The position numbers and the translations under genes were made by a program. The notes under the pieces were generated by a model that was not told the origin of the DNA, did no database searches, and saw only the letters and a list, made by a program, of their open reading frames with translations. DNA of 43,581 bases from Pseudomonadota bacterium (GTDB taxonomy: Bacteria > Pseudomonadota > Alphaproteobacteria > Rhizobiales > Xanthobacteraceae): assembly GCA_023386885.1 (NCBI GenBank), contig JAEWIX010000059.1, positions 1 through 43,581 on the forward strand. The letters are read 5' to 3'. Shown piece by piece: positions 1 to 7,952 of the stretch (the stretch's first letter is position 1; the number at the start of each line of letters is the position of its first letter).

Positions 1-2052
1 TAGCAGCCGCGCCACTACGATTGTCGGCGCCAGGATCGCAAGACCCAGCATCGTCACCTGCCATTGCGACAGCGGCATGATGCCGCCGCCCGGCGTGGCG
101 ACGATGATGCCGCCGAGGATCAGCAGGACCCGGACCGGCCATTCCAGCGCACCGGTGCGGCGCAGGTCGCCGACGCCGATCTGGTAGCCCTGGATGCCGC
201 CGCAGATGAACACGGTGCCGAACGCAATCATCGCCATCAGGCCGACGCCCGCGAAATAATTGCCCTGCATTACCAGCGCGGGATTGAGCACGAAGAAGAA
301 CGGAATGAAATAGATGATGGAGCCGACCCACATCGACTCCCATCCCGTCTTCATCGCAGGTGAGCCCGCTATGCCGGCGGCTGCGAAGGATGCAATCGCC
401 ACAGGCGGCGTGATCGACGACAGCATCCCCCAGTAGAAGATGAACATATGCACGGCCATCCGGTTGAGGCCGACCTTCTCGAGGGCAGGCGCGATCAGGA
501 TGGCGAGGAAGATGTAGCAGGCCGTGGTGGTGAGCCCGAGCCCGAGGATCAGGCTGGTGATCGCGCACATCACCAGCAGCAGGAAGGCATTGTCTCCGGC
601 GATGCGCAGCAGGTCGTTGGCGAGGCTCGAGATCACGCCGGTCATGGAGAATGCGCCGATCAACAGGCCGCAGCCGGCGAGGATCGCGGCAAGTTCGACG
701 AACGTGCGACCATTGACCTCGAAGAACTTGCCGATCGTTGCCATCGTCCAGCGCGTGTCTTTCGAGAACAACTGGTTCAGCACCAGCAGCAGCGCGGTGG
801 CGTAGAACGGCGCATGGCTTTCGCGTTTGAAGTACAGCAGCATCACGATCAGGAGCGCGATGACGAAGATGTAGTACCAGCCTTCCTTCACGGCATCCCA
901 TGCGCGCGGCAATTCGGAGCGCGGAATGCCGGCGAGGCCATGCCGCGCGGCATAGGCGTCCACTTGCAGGAACAGGCCGGTGTAATAGAGCGCGGCCGGA
1001 ATGATGGCGGCGACCGCGACTTCGGCGTAGCTGACGTTGAGGAATTGCGCGATCACGAAGGCGGTCGCGCCCATCACCGGCGGCGCCAGCACCGCGCCGG
1101 TGGAGGCGCAGGCTTCGATGGCCGCGGCGTAGGAGGCGCGGAAACCGCTCTTCTTCATCACCGGGATGGTCATGGTGCCGGCGGTCAACACGTTCGAGAT
1201 GATCGATCCCGACATCATGCCGAGCAGGCCGCTGGCGAAGATGCAGACCTTGGCCGCGCCGCCGCGAAACGTGCCGCACAGTGCGAAGGCGATGTTGATG
1301 AAAAATTTGCCAGCGCCGGTCATCATCAGCGCGACGCCGAACACCAGGAAGCCGATCACTGTATCGGCGAAGGCCTGGATCGGAATGCCGAGCAGGCTCT
1401 CGCCGGACAGCGTGTGATAGGCGGTGGCTTGTTCCAGCGTCGATTGCGTTCCGCGCAGCGGCCCGAGCCAACTCGAGTCAGCAAATAGCGGATAGACAGT
1501 GAAGGGCAGAATACAGAGCAACAGGCTCCAGCCGCCGGTGCGCCGCAGGGCTTCCATCAGCATGGCCCACATCACGAGACCCGCCACATAGGCGGGAAGC
1601 GGCGCCCCGCCGAATTCCCAACCGGCTTCCGCAGCTTTGCGGATATGCGCCATCAGCACCAGCGAAGCGATGAAGGTGATGGCGGCGAGCGCGATGTCGT
1701 ACCAGGGGATTCTGTCGAGGCTGGCGCGTTCCGATCCGGGGAAGATCAGATAGGTAAACGGCAGCATCAACGCGATCAGCAGATAGAAGTACTCGGTATT
1801 GAGTTGGGTATAACCGACGAAGAACCGCAGAGCGAACTGCTGGTTGATGCAAAGGAAGATGGTGGCGGCTGTCGCCACGATCAGCGCAATACGCCAAAAT
1901 CCTCGCAAGGCCCGCACGCGGGTGGTCTCGGATTCCTGCATGGTCGCATGCGGATCCTCGAAAACGATACGCGTTGCGTCGTCGCCCGACGGATTCGTTT
2001 GAGATGCGGAAGCCATCGCGGCGCTAGCGCCAGCGGAATCCGGATTCGCCAT
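1..2052 (-). CDS. TRAP transporter fused permease (4TM/12TM), partial at the left edge
   Basis: This is the membrane part of a TRAP transporter, taking up an organic acid with an ion gradient. The frame reads open from the ATG at 2052 to base 1, giving 684 residues without a stop, so the C-terminus lies outside the window. A hydrophilic N-terminus of about 55 residues is followed by a small membrane region, which fits the fused small (DctQ-like) plus large (DctM-like) permease typical of TAXI systems. The large-subunit part contains many hydrophobic segments and conserved-looking glycine/proline stretches such as GLLGMMSGSIISNVLTAGT and ACASTGAVLAPPVMGATAF. An AAGGAAAT ribosome site lies just before the start. 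The TAXI binding protein gene lies 95 bp upstream on the same strand, so the two are probably one transport operon. The substrate cannot be told from sequence. Confidence 0.93.
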   Translation of the reverse strand, partial: MANPDSAGASAAMASASQTNPSGDDATRIVFEDPHATMQESETTRVRALRGFWRIALIVATAATIFLCINQQFALRFFVGYTQLNTEYFYLLIALMLPFTYLIFPGSERASLDRIPWYDIALAAITFIASLVLMAHIRKAAEAGWEFGGAPLPAYVAGLVMWAMLMEALRRTGGWSLLLCILPFTVYPLFADSSWLGPLRGTQSTLEQATAYHTLSGESLLGIPIQAFADTVIGFLVFGVALMMTGAGKFFINIAFALCGTFRGGAAKVCIFASGLLGMMSGSIISNVLTAGTMTIPVMKKSGFRASYAAAIEACASTGAVLAPPVMGATAFVIAQFLNVSYAEVAVAAIIPAALYYTGLFLQVDAYAARHGLAGIPRSELPRAWDAVKEGWYYIFVIALLIVMLLYFKRESHAPFYATALLLVLNQLFSKDTRWTMATIGKFFEVNGRTFVELAAILAGCGLLIGAFSMTGVISSLANDLLRIAGDNAFLLLVMCAITSLILGLGLTTTACYIFLAILIAPALEKVGLNRMAVHMFIFYWGMLSSITPPVAIASFAAAGIAGSPAMKTGWESMWVGSIIYFIPFFFVLNPALVMQGNYFAGVGLMAMIAFGTVFICGGIQGYQIGVGDLRRTGALEWPVRVLLILGGIIVATPGGGIMPLSQWQVTMLGLAILAPTIVVARLL

Positions 2053-2073
2053 CAGATTTCCTTTGCGGAAGAA

Positions 2074-2106
2074 GCCGCCGCTGAGATCGGACGATCTAGC
2101 GGCGGC
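2074..2106 (-). terminator. Stem-loop between binding protein and permease genes
   Basis: GCCGCCGCT (2074-2082) pairs with AGCGGCGGC (2098-2106), and AGATC/GATCT extends the stem inside it with one bulged base around a GGAC loop. No strong T-run follows on the minus strand. Its place between a TRAP binding protein and its permease fits an mRNA-stabilising or partially terminating hairpin that gives more binding protein than permease (inference). Confidence 0.6.
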
Positions 2107-2147
2107 ATTCAGGACCAGTCTTCAATGAGACGAGCGCAAATGCAGTC

Positions 2148-3305
2148 TCAATTGAACGGGTCGGGCAGCTTGGCCTGCGCGAGAGCTGCCTTGCGCGCCG
2201 CGGTCCAGCCGTCGGCGAACTTGTCGTCAGACGGATTGGTCTTGAGGTAAGCCGCCCATGCCGCGCCGAGAACTTGCTGGCGCTTGATCAGGCCGTCGTT
2301 GTGAGCCTGATCTTCAGCGGTCCAGTGTCCGGCTTCCTTGAGTGCCTTGACAGTGCCGGGATGGAACGGCACCACCCACTTCATGGTCTGACGCTTGACG
2401 GAGAGACCGGATGCACCCGGCACGTCGTCTTTGTAGCTGTCGTAACCGTTGATCATCGCCTTGACGATCGGATAGACGGTGTCGACCGACTCGGTGCCGT
2501 AGGCGACGAACAGCGGGTAGGGGTAGGTGCCCATCTCGATCGGTTTGTCCTTCGCGATTCCGGCGCCGCACGACACTGTATGCGGCGTGAAGAACGGTCC
2601 GACTTTCTGCACGCGCTCCCAGCCGGCCTTGTCGTTCTTCGCCATCACCGGCCACATCAAGCCGCGTGGCGAGGTTTCGGCTTCCTTGGCCTGGCCGGAA
2701 ATGGTCGATGCAAAAGCGCCGTCGACGTCGTTGTTGATGATGCCTTTCCACATTGCGCCGTAACTGGCGAATTCGACGATCTTCACGTCGTTCTTGGTGA
2801 GGCCGGCGAAAGCGATGATCGCGAGCGCGTTCTGGTTGAGTGCCGGCGAGCCGACCACGAAGCCGAGACGCTTGCCCTTGAAGTCCTTCAGGTCCTTCAC
2901 GCCGACATCGTTGGCGATGCCGACGGAGAGGCCGTTGCAGTCCACGGTTGAGAGCATCAGTTGGATCGGCTGCGGGCCCCATTCCTTGGCGCCGAATTCG
3001 AACACGCCTTCCTGCGCGAAATAGCTGCCGGTACCCATGGCGGATGCGACGGCACGGCCGGCACGCAGCGGGGCGAGGCGGGCGACGTCGTTGCCGGCGG
3101 GCAGCACGCGAACGCTCGAATTGTACTTCTCCTTCATCATCTTGCCCACGGCGACGGCGATGTTGAAGCCGGACGAGCCTGTGTCGTAAGCGGTGAATGT
3201 CAGCGATGACGGCAGTTTCACATCATCGGCGCGCACAGCGGATGACAGCAGTAGCGTCGCGCCGGCGGCGGCAATAGCAGTGCGTGCAACGATTGAACGA
3301 AGCAT
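2148..3305 (-). CDS. TAXI-family TRAP transporter solute-binding protein
   Basis: This is the periplasmic binding protein that delivers the substrate to the adjacent fused TRAP permease. From the ATG at 3305 it is 385 residues with a clear Sec signal peptide: MLRS, a hydrophobic stretch, and probable cleavage after SSAVRA at residue 26. The mature part has TAXI-type features: FTAYDTGSSGFNIAVAVG near the N-terminus and ISGQAKEAE and PFFTPHTVSCGAGI in the middle. In-frame ATGs at 3347 and 3320 also exist, but 3305 is preferred because GGGAGGGG sits just upstream and the protein then begins directly with the signal peptide. TAXI proteins are often annotated as glutamate-like receptors, but ligand assignment by homology is unreliable. 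Confidence 0.93.
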   Translation of the reverse strand: MLRSIVARTAIAAAGATLLLSSAVRADDVKLPSSLTFTAYDTGSSGFNIAVAVGKMMKEKYNSSVRVLPAGNDVARLAPLRAGRAVASAMGTGSYFAQEGVFEFGAKEWGPQPIQLMLSTVDCNGLSVGIANDVGVKDLKDFKGKRLGFVVGSPALNQNALAIIAFAGLTKNDVKIVEFASYGAMWKGIINNDVDGAFASTISGQAKEAETSPRGLMWPVMAKNDKAGWERVQKVGPFFTPHTVSCGAGIAKDKPIEMGTYPYPLFVAYGTESVDTVYPIVKAMINGYDSYKDDVPGASGLSVKRQTMKWVVPFHPGTVKALKEAGHWTAEDQAHNDGLIKRQQVLGAAWAAYLKTNPSDDKFADGWTAARKAALAQAKLPDPFN

Positions 3306-3674
3306 GTAGCCCCTCCCCATATGTATAGCGTCCGCTTCGCGGATCACGTTTATCGTGCGCGGATCATGTCATCGTGAAACGATGTTGGCAACGCCTGCGC
3401 GATAAATCGATGTGTCTCGCGAGTTTCGCTATGAGGAATATGGAACCATCAGGATCATTGCACGATCCGCTGTGTATCGCACCATGATGGTGAGGGTGGG
3501 GCGCATTGTCGCGCGATACGGCCACTTCATTATTGCGGATGTAACGGTTGAGCGCGGCCTCGTCGCGATGCGCGAGATTCATCCCGAGTGCGGGAGAATG
3601 TGCGCGACGATGTCGATATCATCGCGCCACAGACGAGCGAGCGGCGGAATTACAATTCCGCCACTCGCGTTGGG
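3306..3674. other. 369-bp gene-free spacer between biotin carrier and TAXI genes
   Basis: No convincing coding region is seen. Short open frames here have unrelated composition and no good ribosome sites. The spacer holds a strong hairpin (3637-3668) just behind the biotin carrier gene, so the TAXI gene probably has its own promoter in the remainder. I could not pick a confident promoter. Confidence 0.6.
3637..3668 (-). terminator. Hairpin downstream of the biotin carrier gene
   Basis: GGCGGAAT (3643-3650) pairs with ATTCCGCC (3655-3662) around TACA. GCGAG/CTCGC extends the stem outside one mismatch, giving about 13 paired positions. It lies 6 bp past the stop of the minus-strand biotin carrier gene. 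There is no clear T-run, so this is a terminator or a 3' stabilising structure. Confidence 0.55.
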
Positions 3675-3896
3675 TCACGATTCGATCGTCGCGACGACCT
3701 GGCCTTCGGCAACGATGTCGTCGATCTTAACGAGGATCGTCTTGACGGCCCCGCCGTTGGGCGCGCCGACCGGAAGCTCCATTTTCATGGCCTCGACCAG
3801 AATGATGTCGTCGCCTTCGCCGATTTGATCGCCGACATTCGCGACCAGCGCGCAAACCCGTCCGGCGACCTCGGTGACAACCTTGGTTTCGGCCAT
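3675..3896 (-). CDS. Single-domain biotin carboxyl carrier protein
   Basis: At 73 residues this is just a biotinyl/lipoyl attachment domain. It carries the EAMKM biotinylation motif with the target lysine at residue 38, flanked by the usual hydrophobic beta-strand repeats. It would carry carboxybiotin between a biotin carboxylase and a carboxyltransferase such as the one encoded at 5077-6636. It lacks the N-terminal extension of the fatty-acid AccB protein (about 150 residues), so it is probably dedicated to an acyl-CoA carboxylase of this locus and not to lipid synthesis (inference). The start has GGAG upstream. It faces the IclR gene across a 291-bp divergent promoter region. Confidence 0.93.
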   Translation of the reverse strand: MAETKVVTEVAGRVCALVANVGDQIGEGDDIILVEAMKMELPVGAPNGGAVKTILVKIDDIVAEGQVVATIES

Positions 3897-4049
3897 TCTT
3901 TTCTCCGTTTCTCTAATTTCAGCCTGTTCGATGCCAGATCACCCAAAACCTGGCGGTTTGAGCGATGGCGCAACAAAAAACCGGCGGATCGATCGTTCCA
4001 CCGGCGGGAGCGACTTCATGTTTGTCGTTGCAGATTGCCTGAGGTAGTT

Positions 4050-4087
4050 TATTCTGCAAGTGGAATTTAATTCCACTCTGCGGAATA
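4050..4087. promoter_or_regulatory. Probable IclR-family operator (19-bp perfect palindrome)
   Basis: AGTGGAATTTAATTCCACT at 4059-4077 is a perfect palindrome. The flanks continue it imperfectly: TATTCTGCA (4050-4058) against TGCGGAATA (4079-4087). The core TGGAATTTAATTCCA differs at two positions from the published E. coli IclR box TGGAAATNATTTCCA. It sits between the divergent biotin carrier gene and the IclR-family gene at 4188, so both directions could be controlled from one site. Confidence 0.75.
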
Positions 4088-4092
4088 TGGCG

Positions 4093-4119
4093 GTCCCGAG
4101 CGTGGCGCGCGATCGGGAC
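4093..4119. promoter_or_regulatory. Second inverted repeat in the IclR divergent region
   Basis: GTCCCGA (4093-4099) and TCGGGAC (4113-4119) form an inverted repeat with a 13-base spacer. It lies just right of the 19-bp palindrome and about 70 bp before the IclR-type start. It may be a second regulatory site or a 5' leader hairpin. Its function is not established by sequence alone. Confidence 0.35.
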
Positions 4120-4187
4120 ACAACCGTCGACGTTGCTTTTGCGCCTGCGATTTTCATGGGTTTTCAGCATTCAAAACGGGAGGTTCG

Positions 4188-5147
4188 ATGGGGCGACGAT
4201 CAGAGCGGCTGACCAGGGCTGGACTCCTCACCGATCTTTCCGGTGGCAATGACGTCATTCAGGTGGTGTCGCGCGCGTTCGACGTATTGCGCTGCTTCGA
4301 GGGCCACGAAACCCGCCTCGGCAATCTGGAAATCTCCCATCGCTGCGGTCTGCCGCGATCCACCGTCTCCCGCCTGACGCATACGCTGACCCGCATGGGT
4401 CAGTTGATCTATCTCCCGCACGATCAGAAATATCGCATCGGGCCGAGCGCGGTGGCGATGAGCACGTCGATGATGCGCGGCTGGCAGCTTCGCGATTTCA
4501 TCAGGGATCAACTGCGCGATGTTGCGAACGATGTTCCGGGCACCATCGGTTTCGTGATCCCGGATCGTTTTGAACTGGTCTATCTCGAGTACGCGCGCTC
4601 GGCGGCGGCACTCGGCCTGCACTCGGGCGTAGGCACGCGGATCGCGATGGGACGCACCGCGGCGGGCCATGCCTATGTCGCTGCGCTGGACGATGCGTCC
4701 GCCAATACGCTGCTCGCGGAGATGGAGCGTGAGTACCCGGAAGATGCCAAGGTGCTTGGGCCGCGCATGGAGATCAATCGCCGCCATCTGCAGGAAACCG
4801 GCTATGTGGTGACGTGCGGCCTGTGGAGCCCGCACATCAACGGGATCGCGGCTCCGATCTGGTCGCCGCAGTACCAAACCTATGCGGTGATCACGATCGG
4901 CGTGCTATCGGCCATGTATGACGAACAGCGGCTGCATGACGAGGTCGCTGCACCCTTGCGCGAACTGGTGCGTGGCATTGAGGCCGCACTGTCGCGTCCC
5001 GACGCCGATGTATTTCGCCGCGCGCCCGCACCGGCGACCGCATCCAACAACACGATGATCAACTCGGAGAAAGTGAATGACTTGGCAGCCGGAACTCGAC
5101 GATCTCGCCCGCCGCGAGGACTTCGCGCGGCAGATGGGCGGCGTTGA
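4188..5147 (+). CDS. IclR-family transcriptional regulator
   Basis: A 319-residue DNA-binding regulator. Residues about 24-88 form the IclR winged helix-turn-helix (VIQVVSRAFDVLRCFEGHE, then a GLPRSTVSRLTHTLTRMG recognition region). The effector-binding domain follows, with GTRIAMGRTAAGHAYVAAL and ITIGVLS as recognisable elements. The ATG at 4188 has GGGAGG upstream. The last ~24 residues are arginine-rich and encoded in DNA that overlaps the start of the carboxyltransferase gene by 71 bp, so the conserved protein may effectively end earlier. The likely operator at 4050-4087 lies upstream, which suggests autoregulation plus control of the divergent transport and carrier genes. The ligand is probably the transported acid or its CoA ester (inference). 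Confidence 0.92.
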   Translation: MGRRSERLTRAGLLTDLSGGNDVIQVVSRAFDVLRCFEGHETRLGNLEISHRCGLPRSTVSRLTHTLTRMGQLIYLPHDQKYRIGPSAVAMSTSMMRGWQLRDFIRDQLRDVANDVPGTIGFVIPDRFELVYLEYARSAAALGLHSGVGTRIAMGRTAAGHAYVAALDDASANTLLAEMEREYPEDAKVLGPRMEINRRHLQETGYVVTCGLWSPHINGIAAPIWSPQYQTYAVITIGVLSAMYDEQRLHDEVAAPLRELVRGIEAALSRPDADVFRRAPAPATASNNTMINSEKVNDLAAGTRRSRPPRGLRAADGRR

Positions 5148-6636
5148 CAAGGTCAAGCGACAGCGAGACCAGGGCCGGCTGAACGTCCGCGAGCGCATCG
5201 ACAAACTGGTCGATAATGGCAGCTTTCATGAGATGGGTGCAGTCGCCGGGACCGGCGAGTACGACGCCGGCGGTGATCTCCAAAAACTAACGCCCGCCAA
5301 CTGTATCTTCGGCCGCGCAAGGATCGATGGCCGGACTGTCGTTGTCGTCGGCGACGACTTCACTGTGCGCGGCGGCTCTGCCGATGCCGCGATCAGCGCA
5401 AAGCCGCTGATGGCCGAGGAGATGGCGCGCGATTTCCGCCTGCCGATCATTCGCGTGATCGAAGGCTCCGGTGGTGGCGGCTCCGTCAAGACCATCGAGA
5501 CCAAGGGCGCGGCCAATCTGCCCGGCGGCATCGGCGGCACACGCTGGTATGCGACGACGACCGGCAACATGGCGCGGGTGCCGGTGGTCGGCCTCGGGCT
5601 CGGCTCGGTCGCGGGCCTCGGCGCGGCGCGGCTTGCCGCGAGCCACTATTCGGTCATGACCAAGACGTCGGCGATGTTCGTTGCCGGGCCGCCGGTGGTG
5701 GCGCGGCTCGGCCAGCAGCTCGACAAGCAGGAGCTTGGCGGCTGGCAGATTCAGACCAAGGCCGGCGCCATCGATCATGCGGTCGACACCGAGGAAGAGG
5801 CGTTCGAATGCGCTAAGCGTTTCCTGTCCTATCTGCCGTCGTCGGTGCATGAATTGCCGCCGACGCTACCGTGCGACGACGATCCGGAACGCTCCGACGA
5901 GAAGCTGATGAAGGCGGTGCCGCGCAACAAGCGGCAGGTCTACAAGATGCGGCCGATCATCGAGACCTTGGTGGACAAGGGCTCGTTCTTCGAAATCGGT
6001 CAGAATTTCGGCCGCTCGATCATCGCCGGGCTTGCACGGCTTGAAGGCCGCGCGGTGCTGCTGCTCGCCAGCGATCCGTATCATTACGGCGGCTCGTGGA
6101 CGTCGGACACTTGCGACAAGGTGATCCGCTTTGTCGATCTGGCCGAGACGTTCCATCTGCCGGTGGTCTATCTGATGGATTGCCCGGGCTTCATGATCGG
6201 GCTCGAGGCGGAAAAGACCGCGACCATCCGTCATGGCGTGCGCGCGATGGCGGCGGTGAACCAGAGCACGGTGCCGTGGTGCACGATCATCGTGCGCAAC
6301 GCCTTCGGCGTCGCGGGCGTCGTGCATCAGCCGGCGGACCGTTACTCGATGCGCTATGCCTGGCCGTCGGCGTCGTGGGGCTCGCTTCCGCTGGAAGGCG
6401 GCATCGAGGCGGCCTATCGCGCCGACATCGAGGCCGCGGAAGACCCGCAGGCCAAGATGCGCGAGATCGAGGACCGGCTGAACAAGCTGCGTTCGCCGTT
6501 CCGCTCGGCCGAAAAGTTCTGGGTCGAGGAGGTCATCGATCCACGCAAGACTCGCTCGCTGCTGTGCGAGTTCGCGCGTCTCGCTGAACCGCTGCGCACG
6601 CCGGGCATCGCCGGCAACATGGCGATCCGTCCGTAA
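5077..6636 (+). CDS. Acyl-CoA carboxylase carboxyltransferase (beta) subunit
   Basis: A 519-residue biotin-dependent carboxyltransferase of the PccB/MccB type, with two crotonase-fold halves (about residues 30-250 and 280-510). It would move a carboxyl group from carboxybiotin to an acyl-CoA. Signatures include RVIEGSGGGGSV in the N-half, GLGSVAGLGAARLAASHY, and YLMDCPGFMIG and RNAFGVAGV in the C-half. The start at 5077 lies inside the end of the IclR frame (71-bp overlap), with GGAG upstream, so translational coupling is likely. The 73-residue biotin carrier gene is divergent from this pair. No biotin carboxylase gene is in the window. Propionyl-CoA, another short acyl-CoA or a locus-specific substrate are all possible, and sequence reading alone does not separate them. 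Confidence 0.92.
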   Translation: MTWQPELDDLARREDFARQMGGVDKVKRQRDQGRLNVRERIDKLVDNGSFHEMGAVAGTGEYDAGGDLQKLTPANCIFGRARIDGRTVVVVGDDFTVRGGSADAAISAKPLMAEEMARDFRLPIIRVIEGSGGGGSVKTIETKGAANLPGGIGGTRWYATTTGNMARVPVVGLGLGSVAGLGAARLAASHYSVMTKTSAMFVAGPPVVARLGQQLDKQELGGWQIQTKAGAIDHAVDTEEEAFECAKRFLSYLPSSVHELPPTLPCDDDPERSDEKLMKAVPRNKRQVYKMRPIIETLVDKGSFFEIGQNFGRSIIAGLARLEGRAVLLLASDPYHYGGSWTSDTCDKVIRFVDLAETFHLPVVYLMDCPGFMIGLEAEKTATIRHGVRAMAAVNQSTVPWCTIIVRNAFGVAGVVHQPADRYSMRYAWPSASWGSLPLEGGIEAAYRADIEAAEDPQAKMREIEDRLNKLRSPFRSAEKFWVEEVIDPRKTRSLLCEFARLAEPLRTPGIAGNMAIRP

Positions 6637-6643
6637 GCGGCAC

Positions 6644-7837
6644 TCACTGCGGCGTGCGTTCCACGGCGATCGCCGTGGCTTCGCCGCCGCCGATGCACAA
6701 TGACGCGATGCCGCGCCGCAGGTTGCGGGCTTCCATCGCGTGCAGCAGCGTCACGATCAGCCGCGCGCCGGTGGCGCCGATCGGATGGCCGAGCGCGCAA
6801 GCGCCGCCGTTGACGTTGAGCTTGTCATGCGAGATTCCGAGATCGCGCGCGGCTGCCATCGGCACCACCGCGAATGCTTCGTTGATCTCGAACAGGTCGA
6901 CATCGTCGACGCTCCAACCGACCTTCTCAAGCAGCTTGCGGATCGCGGGGATCGGCGCGGTGGTGAACCATTGCGGTTCCTGGCTGTGCGTTGAGTGCCC
7001 TTTGATCTCGGCAAGTACCGGCAGGCCATGATGGTCGGCGGTCGAACGCAAGGCGAGGGCGAGCGCGGCCGCACCATCGGCATTGGCGGAAGATGCCGCG
7101 GGGGTAATAGTGCCGTTGGCCCGGAACGCCGGCTTGAGGCCGGGTATCTTCGCCGGATCCACCTTCAGCGGATGCTCGTCGTTGGCGACGGTACGCGGTC
7201 CTGCTTTTTCGATCACGGTAAGCGGAATGATTTCGTTTGCGAAAGCGCCGCTCTCGACGGCATGACGCGCGCGCGTCAGCGTTTCGATGGCGTAGGCGTC
7301 CTGATCCTTGCGGGTGAACTGATAGGCTTCCGCGGTGGCTTCGCCGAAATCTCCCATCGAACGCCCGACCTCGTAGGCATCTTCGAGGCCATCCATCAGC
7401 ATGTGATCGATGATGCGATCGTGCCCGACGCGATAGCCGCCGCGCGCCTTCGCCAGCAGATAGGGCGCGTTGGTCATGCTCTCCATGCCGCCGGCGACGA
7501 CGATGCTGGCTGAGCCGGCCTTGATGATGTCGTGCGCCAGCATGGTCGATTTCATGCCCGAGCCGCACACTTTGTTGACGGTGGTGGCGCCGGTGGCGTC
7601 CGGCAGTTTGGCGCCGCGCGCGGCCTGGCGTGCCGGCGCCTGTCCCTGACCGGCGGGCAGAACGCAGCCCATGAAAACTTCGTCGATCTGTTCCGGGGAC
7701 AGCTTGGCACGTTCGACGGCAGCGGTGATAACCGCCGACCCCAGCTTGTGCGCGCTGAACGATGAAAGGTCGCCCTGGAACCGCCCCTGCGGGGTGCGTG
7801 CCGCGGAGAGGATGACAACCGGATCGGAACCAGACAT
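6644..7837 (-). CDS. Thiolase (acetyl-CoA C-acetyltransferase family)
   Basis: A 397-residue thiolase that cleaves a 3-ketoacyl-CoA or condenses two acyl-CoAs. The nucleophilic cysteine is C91 in VNKVCGSGMKS. The C-terminal catalytic elements are GGACALGHPIGATGARL (histidine) and SLCIGGGEATA (second cysteine). Length is normal for the family. It converges on the carboxyltransferase gene, with only 7 bp between the stops. The enoyl-CoA hydratase gene lies 115 bp upstream on the same strand, and a separate promoter with a perfect TATAAT is visible at 7867-7894. Substrate chain length is not resolvable here. Confidence 0.94.
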   Translation of the reverse strand: MSGSDPVVILSAARTPQGRFQGDLSSFSAHKLGSAVITAAVERAKLSPEQIDEVFMGCVLPAGQGQAPARQAARGAKLPDATGATTVNKVCGSGMKSTMLAHDIIKAGSASIVVAGGMESMTNAPYLLAKARGGYRVGHDRIIDHMLMDGLEDAYEVGRSMGDFGEATAEAYQFTRKDQDAYAIETLTRARHAVESGAFANEIIPLTVIEKAGPRTVANDEHPLKVDPAKIPGLKPAFRANGTITPAASSANADGAAALALALRSTADHHGLPVLAEIKGHSTHSQEPQWFTTAPIPAIRKLLEKVGWSVDDVDLFEINEAFAVVPMAAARDLGISHDKLNVNGGACALGHPIGATGARLIVTLLHAMEARNLRRGIASLCIGGGEATAIAVERTPQ

Positions 7838-7866
7838 GACGATGCTCCTGGGATTCGATGTATTAA

Positions 7867-7894
7867 ATTATAGTCATCATATAATGCGGTGCAA
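7867..7894 (-). promoter_or_regulatory. Probable promoter and AT-rich motif before the thiolase gene
   Basis: On the minus strand a perfect TATAAT (-10, bases 7867-7872) follows a weak -35 TTGCAC (7889-7894) after 16 bases. This would start transcription about 20-25 bp before the thiolase ATG. The spacer carries TTATATGATGAC (7873-7884), nearly identical to TTATATGATTGAC at 8845-8857 before the TetR gene, and ATTATA/TATAAT form an inverted repeat. Such AT-rich sequence stands out in this GC-rich DNA. Confidence 0.55.
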
Positions 7895-7952
7895 AAAGTT
7901 CAATGCCGCTGCCGGCACAAGGTCGTGATCGGTTAGAGGTCGCGAATGCCTG

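Noticed and set aside
448..1488. Long plus-strand open frame antisense to the TRAP permease
   Set aside because: Its protein is rich in R, H, D, E and Q without any domain pattern, as expected from the antisense of a GC-rich membrane-protein gene.
3364..3582. 72-residue minus-strand frame in the spacer left of the biotin carrier gene
   Set aside because: No ribosome site, no recognisable pattern and unusual histidine-rich composition.
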